Positions 1 to 4,229 of a stretch of DNA of 7,478 bases are shown here, one piece after another; position 1 is the first letter of the stretch; each line of letters starts with the position of its first letter. The position numbers and the translations under genes are program-made. The notes under the pieces are model-generated. The model had not been told where the DNA came from. It was given only the letters and a program-made list of their open reading frames with translations, and made no database searches. The stretch is from CAYMDS01 sp964576705 (GTDB taxonomy: Bacteria; Patescibacteriota; Microgenomatia; Levybacterales; UBA12049). The stretch is taken from NCBI GenBank assembly GCA_964576705.1, contig CAZNVI010000055.1, positions 1 through 7,478 of the forward strand, written 5' to 3'.

Positions 1-35
1 GACTAACGACTAACGACTAACGACTAACGACTAAC
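1..35. repeat. Heptamer tandem repeat, 5 x GACTAAC
   Basis: Five perfect head-to-tail copies of the 7-base unit GACTAAC start at the window edge and end at the last base of the dnaK stop codon. On the coding strand the unit reads GTTAGTC, and the G of the TAG stop is its first base. The array therefore forms the immediate 3' flank of dnaK and probably continues outside the window. The unit has no dyad symmetry and no U-tract, so it does not look like an intrinsic terminator. Confidence 0.95.
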
Positions 36-1945
36 TATTCTACCACTTCCCCTTCTTGCGCCTTGCCTTTATCTTCTTTTGGCTCGCCAGAGCTTCCGGC
101 GGAGGCGGCTTGATCACTAGCATCTGCTTGCTCCGGACTTTGTGCTTCAGGCTGAGCTTGAGACATAGCAGGACCTACTTTTTGAAGTGTATCACCAAGT
201 TCTTTGGATTTCGCTTCTATATCTTCTTTCGTTCCAGTCTCCAAAATTCCTTTCAGAGCAGAGATCTTTTCTTCTACTTCTTTTTTAATATCTTCTGAAA
301 GCTTATCCCCTGCATCCTTTAATGATTTTTCGGCTGTAAAGATAAGCGCATCGGCATTATTCTTAACTTCTACTCTCGCTTTCTTCTCTTCATCTTCTTT
401 CGCATGGACTTCTGCTTCTTTCGTCATTTTCTCAACTTCTTCTTTAGAAAGACCAGTGGAACCAGAAATTTTAATAGTCTGTTCTTTCCCTGACGCTTTA
501 TCTTTCGCAGTTACATTTAATATTCCATTTGCATCGATGTCGAAAGTGACTTCAACCTGCGGCATGCCCCGGGGTGCTGGAGGGATCCCGTCTAGTATAA
601 ATCGTCCTAAAGACTTATTATCCGTAGCCATCGGACGTTCGCCTTGTAAAATATTAATCTCTACCTGGGTTTGGTTATCAGCTGCTGTAGAAAAAACTTG
701 GGATTTTGATGATGGTATCGTCGTGTTTCTCGGAATTAACGGAGTAGACACTCCACCTAGCGTTTCAAGACCGAGAGTTAAGGGTGTTACATCAAGGAGT
801 AATACATCTTTTACTTCGCCTCCTAACACCCCACCTTGGACAGCTGCGCCTATTGCGACAACTTCATCGGGGTTTACAGATTTATTAGGTTCTTTTCCGA
901 AAAATTTAGAAACAACTTCAACGACTTTAGGCATTCTGGTCATACCACCGACTAATACCACTTCGTCTATTTGTTTTTCAGACATCTCTGCATCTTTAAG
1001 TGCTTTTTTTACAGGGTCGAGGGTTTTTTGGATAAGTTCATCGACTATGGATTCCAGTTTCGCACGCGTCAGAGTCAGGGTCAAATGCAAAGGTCCGTCT
1101 TTCCCTTGTGTTATAAAGGGTTGATTAATTTGTGCTTCTTGAGAAGACGAGAGCTCAATCTTTGCTTTCTCTGCTGATTCTTTTAGTCTTTGGAGTGCTT
1201 GAGGATCTTTACGTAAATCTACTTGGTTTTCTTTCTGGAATTCGTCAGCTATCCAATCAATGATTTTTTGGTCGAAGTTATCTCCGCCTAAATGCGTATC
1301 GCCGTTTGTGGATTTGACTTCATATACTCCGTCACCTAATTCAAGAATTGAAATATCGAAAGTTCCACCTCCGAGATCGTAAACAGCGATAATATGCGCA
1401 TTTTTCTTATCTAATCCATATGCGAGTGCTGCAGCTGTAGGTTCATTTATGATCCTTTTGACATCAAGGCCTGCTATTTCACCTGCTTGCTTCGTCGCCT
1501 GACGCTGAGAGTCGTCAAAATATGCAGGAACTGTAATTACAGCTTCTGTCACTTTACTGCCTAGGTAATTTTCCGCATCTGCTTTAATTTTCTGTAGAAT
1601 TTGAGCGGATAACTCTTGTGGAGTAAATGCCTTACCCTCTACTTCAACGACAGCCATATCATCCCGGCCTGCTTTTACTGCATACGGAAGCCATTTTAAA
1701 TCACCCTGCACGGTAGGATCAGAAAATTTCTTACCCACTAAACGCTTAATCGAATAAATGGTCCTTTTAGGCTTAAGAACCATCTGCCTCTTCGCCACGT
1801 CTCCTACTACACGACTTATCGGATCGACTACTGACGGAATCACGTTTCTGCCTTCTGCGGAATGGATTACCTTAGGTGCTCCACCCTCCATCACGGCGAC
1901 ACATGAATTTGTAGTTCCTAAATCAATTCCTATTATTTTACCCAT
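35..1945 (-). CDS. dnaK: Chaperone protein DnaK (Hsp70)
   Basis: ATP-dependent cytosolic Hsp70 that binds exposed hydrophobic segments of unfolded proteins and works with DnaJ and the exchange factor GrpE. The 636 residues are of usual family length. The nucleotide-binding domain (about 1-380) shows the phosphate-1 loop GIDLGTTNS (6-14), a Lys at 67 in IKRLVG, NEPTAAALAYG (168-177), the phosphate-2 loop LGGGTFD (191-197) and LVGGMTRMP (331-339). The interdomain linker VLLLDV is at 381-386, followed by the beta substrate-binding domain (to about 500), a helical lid, and an Ala/Ser/Glu-rich tail ending EGEVVE. The segment around 56-97 (VLKPKRTIYSIKRLVG onward) matches the longer nucleotide-binding domain typical of diderm DnaK and lacking in Bacillus-type proteins. 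The ATG is preceded by AAAGGA four bases upstream. It is the last visible gene of the hrcA-grpE-dnaK operon; no dnaJ follows inside the window. Confidence 0.98.
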   Translation of the reverse strand: MGKIIGIDLGTTNSCVAVMEGGAPKVIHSAEGRNVIPSVVDPISRVVGDVAKRQMVLKPKRTIYSIKRLVGKKFSDPTVQGDLKWLPYAVKAGRDDMAVVEVEGKAFTPQELSAQILQKIKADAENYLGSKVTEAVITVPAYFDDSQRQATKQAGEIAGLDVKRIINEPTAAALAYGLDKKNAHIIAVYDLGGGTFDISILELGDGVYEVKSTNGDTHLGGDNFDQKIIDWIADEFQKENQVDLRKDPQALQRLKESAEKAKIELSSSQEAQINQPFITQGKDGPLHLTLTLTRAKLESIVDELIQKTLDPVKKALKDAEMSEKQIDEVVLVGGMTRMPKVVEVVSKFFGKEPNKSVNPDEVVAIGAAVQGGVLGGEVKDVLLLDVTPLTLGLETLGGVSTPLIPRNTTIPSSKSQVFSTAADNQTQVEINILQGERPMATDNKSLGRFILDGIPPAPRGMPQVEVTFDIDANGILNVTAKDKASGKEQTIKISGSTGLSKEEVEKMTKEAEVHAKEDEEKKARVEVKNNADALIFTAEKSLKDAGDKLSEDIKKEVEEKISALKGILETGTKEDIEAKSKELGDTLQKVGPAMSQAQPEAQSPEQADASDQAASAGSSGEPKEDKGKAQEGEVVE

Positions 1946-1949
1946 ATGT

Positions 1950-1955
1950 TCCTTT
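1950..1955 (-). promoter_or_regulatory. Ribosome binding site of dnaK
   Basis: The coding strand reads AAAGGA, then ACAT, then the ATG. This is a good Shine-Dalgarno sequence at short spacing and supports the chosen start. It lies five bases after a strong hairpin in the transcript. Confidence 0.75.
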
Positions 1956-1960
1956 CAGGG

Positions 1961-1982
1961 CTTCGACTGAGCTCAGCCGAAG
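1961..1982 (-). repeat. REP-like palindrome in the grpE-dnaK gap
   Basis: A 22-base near-perfect palindrome with plus-strand halves CTTCGACTGAG and CTCAGCCGAAG. In the minus-strand transcript the single imperfect pair becomes G-U, so the stem can pair over its whole length. The core TTCGACT-NN-GCTCAG recurs in the nusA-infB spacer, which points to a dispersed repeat family. The stem lies between grpE and dnaK, just upstream of the dnaK ribosome binding site, and has no U-tract, so it could be a processing or stabilising structure more easily than a terminator. Confidence 0.8.
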
Positions 1983-2067
1983 TCTCAAAATAAAAAATTA
2001 AAAATGAGATCTAAAATATTTTATCTATTATCTTTATTTTTGAGATTTTATTTCTAATTTTTAATTT
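1983..2067 (-). repeat. AT-rich overlapping inverted repeats between grpE and dnaK
   Basis: Two inverted repeats share this AT-rich stretch. One pairs 1983-1994 (TCTCAAAATAAA) with 2033-2045 (with a one-base bulge). The other pairs AAATTAAAAA at 1995-2004 perfectly with TTTTTAATTT at 2058-2067, which reaches into the end of grpE. The arms interleave, so the two stems cannot form as simple nested hairpins together. Low complexity makes chance pairing a real possibility. Confidence 0.45.
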
Positions 2068-2560
2068 CCCCGTTTCCTACTGTAACCTGTGCAGGTCTTA
2101 AGACTTTCTCATGTAACATGTATCCGCTTCTTAATTCTCTTATCACTGTATTCTCCGATCCATCTTCTGTACTGATCGCTTCCATTAAATTCGGATCAAA
2201 ATCTTTACCTATAGTTTCAATCCTTATTACTCCTTCATCCTTAAGAAGACCCAAGAATTGATCAATGCTTACTTCAAGCGATTTATCCTCACTATGCGAT
2301 TTCGCAAGAATTAGTGTATCTAAAACCGGAAGTATTCGCAATAGCAAATCTCTGTTTGCCGATTTTACCCATTCAGATCTTTGTTCTCTTACCCATTTTT
2401 CTTGATTTTGGTAATCAGCTAAAGCCCTCTTCCACTTATCTTCAAACTCTCTTACCTTCTCTCCTAATTCCTCAACTTTTTCTTCTGTAATTAAACCTTC
2501 TGTTTCCTTTTCTTGCTTGTCATCATTTCTGTTTTCATTTTTGTTTTTGTTTCTATCCAT
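2054..2560 (-). CDS. grpE: Nucleotide exchange factor GrpE
   Basis: GrpE is a homodimeric cofactor that drives ADP release from DnaK and often acts as a thermosensor of the DnaK cycle. The 168 residues start with a short, highly charged Asn/Lys/Glu tail (1-21). A long helical coiled-coil region follows (about 22-85), including LADYQNQEKWVREQR in place of the common ADFEN-RKR motif and LLLRILPVLDTL at 72-83. The beta head (about 108-165) carries GVIRIETIGKDFDPNLMEAIS, GYMLHEKVLRPAQVTV and a short end. The family's usual FDPN-x-HEA is FDPNLMEA here, with His replaced by Met. The start has AAGGA three bases upstream. It lies 30 bases after hrcA and 108 bases before dnaK in the same direction, so it is probably co-transcribed with both. 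Confidence 0.96.
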   Translation of the reverse strand: MDRNKNKNENRNDDKQEKETEGLITEEKVEELGEKVREFEDKWKRALADYQNQEKWVREQRSEWVKSANRDLLLRILPVLDTLILAKSHSEDKSLEVSIDQFLGLLKDEGVIRIETIGKDFDPNLMEAISTEDGSENTVIRELRSGYMLHEKVLRPAQVTVGNGEIKN

Positions 2561-2590
2561 ACGTCCTTAGCCCTTTGCTATTTTTACCAA

Positions 2591-3334
2591 TCACCATCCC
2601 TTGGCAATTTCCCGTACCAATCCCCGAACGTTTCTTATAGCAGGCACTATATAAGTATAATTCAAGCGTACCGGTCCTATAACACCTATAGCACCTCTGT
2701 GCTGCATGGGTGTTTGATAAGTTGTATAAACCAAGCTATACGGACCTTGTAATATAGACGACAAATCATCTCCTAGAAGGATCTGCACATCTTCATCGCT
2801 TTCTACAGGTTGTGATGTAATCCGCTGAATATAATCATGACTATCTAGAGCTTCAAGCAATTGCTTCGTAACATCTATATCAAAAAACTCAGGCATTTCC
2901 AAAATATTCGCATAGCCTGAACAATAAAGATCGCCGTCTTCCGTTGTCGCTATGGCAAGTGCCCCTGTATTGTGGGCTAGAGACCTTGTGACTTCACGAA
3001 GAAAAAGATTCGCACGCTCGCGATAATCCCAAACTTTTTCTTTCATCGCGACCTCTTCGCCAACGGAAATTTCCTTTTCCTTCATTAAATCATTTACATA
3101 GAATTTCATACCGCGGGGAGTAGGCATGCGCCCGGCTGACGAATGAGGTTTTTGCAAATAACCCATTTCAGTAAGTCTGACCATTTCGTTGCGGATTGTT
3201 GCAGGACTTGCGCTGATATTGTGCCGTTTTTCAAGTGTTTCTGAACCTACAGCATCTGCGGTATTTATATATTCTTCAATTAGGGCTTTTAGTATCTCAA
3301 CTTGCCGTTGTGTTAAATTATGAATTCCTTCCAT
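2591..3334 (-). CDS. hrcA: Heat-inducible transcription repressor HrcA, short form
   Basis: HrcA represses heat-shock operons by binding CIRCE operators and is tuned by chaperone availability. The N-terminal winged helix (about 7-80) is well kept: LTQRQVEILKALIEEYI, the recognition-helix stretch SASPATIRNEMVRL (41-54), and the wing SSAGRMPTPRGMKFYV (65-80). The C-terminal GAF-like end is also recognisable: GYANILEMPEF (140-150), VQILLGDD and RGAIGVIGPVRLNYTYIVP (213-231). At 247 residues it is about 90 shorter than usual (about 340). The loss lies between the strand GALAIAT (about 124-130) and GYANILEMPEF, where other HrcA proteins carry further GAF strands and the inserted dimerisation domain. 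Both ends are intact, so this is a compact form and not a truncation. The ATG has no close SD; AGGA lies 13 bases upstream inside a hairpin. It ends in TGA. Confidence 0.95.
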   Translation of the reverse strand: MEGIHNLTQRQVEILKALIEEYINTADAVGSETLEKRHNISASPATIRNEMVRLTEMGYLQKPHSSAGRMPTPRGMKFYVNDLMKEKEISVGEEVAMKEKVWDYRERANLFLREVTRSLAHNTGALAIATTEDGDLYCSGYANILEMPEFFDIDVTKQLLEALDSHDYIQRITSQPVESDEDVQILLGDDLSSILQGPYSLVYTTYQTPMQHRGAIGVIGPVRLNYTYIVPAIRNVRGLVREIAKGW

Positions 3335-3345
3335 AAATTCGAATT

Positions 3346-3384
3346 AATCCTAATAATTAACATACATTCGGATATATTAGGATT
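3346..3384 (-). promoter_or_regulatory. Leader hairpin of hrcA, possible SD-masking structure
   Basis: Perfect 10-bp inverted repeat: plus-strand AATCCTAATA at 3346-3355 and TATTAGGATT at 3375-3384, with a 19-base spacer. In the transcript the 3' arm UAUUAGGAUU contains AGGA, the only SD-like sequence near the hrcA ATG (13 bases away), and the 5' arm pairs with it. The hairpin fills nearly all of the predicted 55-base leader. The structure is seen directly; a thermosensor role is inferred. Confidence 0.55.
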
Positions 3385-3387
3385 CAG

Positions 3388-3414
3388 TTAGCAAAATAAT
3401 ATCACGAGTGCCAA
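3388..3414 (-). promoter_or_regulatory. CIRCE-like HrcA operator
   Basis: The coding strand reads TTGGCACTC, nine spacer bases, then TTTTGCTAA. The CIRCE consensus is TTAGCACTC-N9-GAGTGCTAA. The left half matches at 8 of 9 positions, the right half at 6 of 9, and the 9-9-9 spacing is exact. It overlaps the -10 box and the presumed transcription start of the hrcA promoter, as expected for repression. Being directly upstream of hrcA, it implies autoregulation of the hrcA-grpE-dnaK operon. Confidence 0.87.
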
Positions 3415-3425
3415 ATAAAAGTCAA
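3396..3425 (-). promoter_or_regulatory. Sigma70-type promoter of the hrcA-grpE-dnaK operon
   Basis: On the coding strand, TTGACT (-35; 3420-3425) and TATTAT (-10; 3396-3401) each match consensus at 5 of 6 positions and are 18 bases apart. Transcription would start near 3389, giving a leader of about 55 bases. The CIRCE-like site covers most of the spacer, the -10 box and the start point. Confidence 0.8.
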
Positions 3426-3428
3426 GGA

Positions 3429-3450
3429 GAAAATTGCTGCAGTAATTTTC
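3429..3450. repeat. Near-perfect palindrome upstream of the hrcA promoter
   Basis: Plus-strand halves GAAAATTGCTG and CAGTAATTTTC are inverted copies apart from one position pair (G-T on the plus strand, A-C on the minus strand). The centre is CTGCAG. It lies just upstream of the hrcA -35 box and about 75 bases after the tsaD stop. It could be a protein-binding dyad or the end of the tsaD transcript, but there is no U-tract directly after it. Confidence 0.5.
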
Positions 3451-3456
3451 GAAGCA

Positions 3457-3526
3457 GATCCGGTAGACTCGCTCTTGGGAGGCAAGGCTGTAAACCTTGC
3501 GAGCAAGGAGGGGTTCTAGCTGGATC
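3457..3526. repeat. GC-richer structured 70-base element beside the tsaD stop
   Basis: The outer arms GATCCGG (3457-3463) and CTGGATC (3520-3526) pair on the plus strand with one G-U. TAGA (3464-3467) pairs with TCTA (3515-3518), with one bulged base. CTCGC (3468-3472) pairs with GCGAG (3499-3503). Inside, GCAAGG-CTGTAAA-CCTTGC forms a tRNA-like anticodon arm with anticodon GTA; alternatively CCTTGC pairs with the next GCAAGG (3503-3508). It is clearly richer in G and C than its surroundings. There is no valid T-arm, so it is not called a tRNA. Confidence 0.45.
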
Positions 3527-3964
3527 AATAGTATAATTCGGGATCCACAGATACCTCATTCCATGATGTTTTTTCATCATTGTAGAACCCTGCTGCTGCT
3601 ATCATAGCCGCATTATCAGTGCAAAGATTCGGAGATGGTATAAATAAATTAATTTCTAGTTTCCGATCTTTAATTTCCGATTTTAAACTATCAGTCAATT
3701 TCTTGTTTGCTGCAACACCACCACCTAAAAGTAATGAGTCGACTTTATATTCGTTAACGGCTTTTAGGGTTTTAAATACTAAAACATCTACGATTGCAGC
3801 CTGGACAGAGGCGCAAAGGTCTGACATTAGTTGTTNNNNNNNNNNNNNNNNNNNNNNNNNNNNNNNNNNNNNNNNNNNNNNNNNNNNNNNNNNNNNNNNN
3901 NNNNNNNNNNNNNNNNNNNNNNNNNNNNNNNNNNNCAACTTGTCTCTATACCCAAGATTTTCAT
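3525..3964 (-). CDS. tsaD: tRNA threonylcarbamoyladenosine transferase TsaD, interrupted by an assembly gap
   Basis: TsaD transfers the threonylcarbamoyl group to A37 of ANN-decoding tRNAs in complex with TsaB and TsaE. The start lies upstream of the N-run: ATG at 3964 opens MKILGIETS (next residue probably Cys), the family's ATPase-fold N-terminus. After the gap come about 102 residues with SDLCASVQAAIVDVL, the glycine-rich nucleotide-binding loop LLLGGGVAANKKL, and SPNLCTDNAAMIAAAG with the conserved Asp-Asn of the metal/ATP site. The protein ends DPELYY with TGA. Family members have about 330-350 residues and only about 112 are visible, so the gap replaces roughly 650-700 bases. This explains why the two parts are out of frame in window coordinates. 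An extended -10 sits seven bases before the ATG and a GAGGG directly abuts it, so the transcript may be leaderless. It lies between the DHH-like gene and hrcA, with spacers on both sides. Confidence 0.93.
3836..3935. other. Assembly gap (100 N) inside tsaD
   Basis: A run of exactly 100 N, a typical scaffolding placeholder. The TsaD N-terminus lies on one side and its C-terminal third on the other, so the true missing length is probably about 650-700 bases. Confidence 0.97.
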
Positions 3965-3971
3965 CCCTCAG

Positions 3972-3980
3972 ATTGTATCA
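3972..3980 (-). promoter_or_regulatory. Extended -10 promoter element of tsaD
   Basis: The coding strand reads TGATACAAT, that is TG-N followed by the -10-like hexamer TACAAT (5 of 6). It ends seven bases before the tsaD ATG. The sequence 17 bases further upstream (TTATCT) is a poor -35 box, which fits an extended -10 promoter. Transcription would start at or next to the ATG. Confidence 0.5.
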
Positions 3981-4030
3981 CAAGAACTGCCCGGAGATAA
4001 CGTAATGGTGAATTTATTTCAGCATCGTAT

Positions 4031-4145
4031 TAAATTCGAATACCAAAGCACGAATATCTAAACAATGCTCTAAATTCAAATTTCAAAATATTTTAAACAT
4101 CTGAAATTTTGATCATTTGTATTTGTTTCGGATTTCGATATTAGA
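4031..4145. repeat. Degenerate dispersed repeat (TTCGAATTT/ATTTGAATTT words)
   Basis: This stretch is built from variants of a few words: ATTCGAATAC, CACGAATATC, AATTCAAATTTC, CATTTGTATTTG, TTTCGGATTTCG. It includes an imperfect inverted repeat, CAAATTTCAAAAT near 4078 against ATTTTGATCATTTG near 4107. The same vocabulary returns in the nusA-infB spacer (6191-6222 and 6261-6291). No ORF with coding character is present. It is best read as a decayed non-coding dispersed repeat. Confidence 0.55.
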
Positions 4146-4162
4146 ATCTAGAAGCATGACAG

Positions 4163-4183
4163 ATTCTGAAACAAGTTCAGAAT
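4163..4183. repeat. Perfect 8-bp REP-like hairpin
   Basis: ATTCTGAA (4163-4170), loop ACAAG, TTCAGAAT (4176-4183) form a perfect stem of 8 pairs. No T-run follows on either strand, so an intrinsic terminator is unlikely. From memory, similar TCATTCTGAACTTGTTTCAG sequences occur as dispersed intergenic palindromes in many uncultured bacteria. It lies 47 bases after the DHH-like gene. Confidence 0.65.
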
Positions 4184-4229
4184 GATAAAGACTTTGAAGC
4201 TTTGACTCTTTGCACCTCTGAACCTATCC

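Noticed and set aside
1..35. CRISPR array or attachment site
   Set aside because: The unit is 7 bases without spacers, so this is a simple tandem repeat.
204..1124. Long plus-strand ORF of 306 codons inside dnaK
   Set aside because: Antisense shadow of dnaK with no recognisable domain; DnaK is complete on the other strand.
1961..1982. Intrinsic terminator between grpE and dnaK
   Set aside because: The stem is strong but is followed by CCCTGAAAGG on the transcript and not by a U-tract, and termination here would silence dnaK.
3495..3508. Intrinsic terminator of tsaD (CCTTG-CTCG-CAAGG)
   Set aside because: Only three U residues follow the short stem; too weak to call as a terminator.
3457..3526. 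tRNA-Tyr (GTA) gene on the plus strand
   Set aside because: Acceptor-like and anticodon-like stems are present, but the region where the T-arm should be (around GGGGTTCTAG) cannot form a T-stem, the D-arm has only three pairs and four bases before it, and there is no CCA end. Kept only as a structured element.
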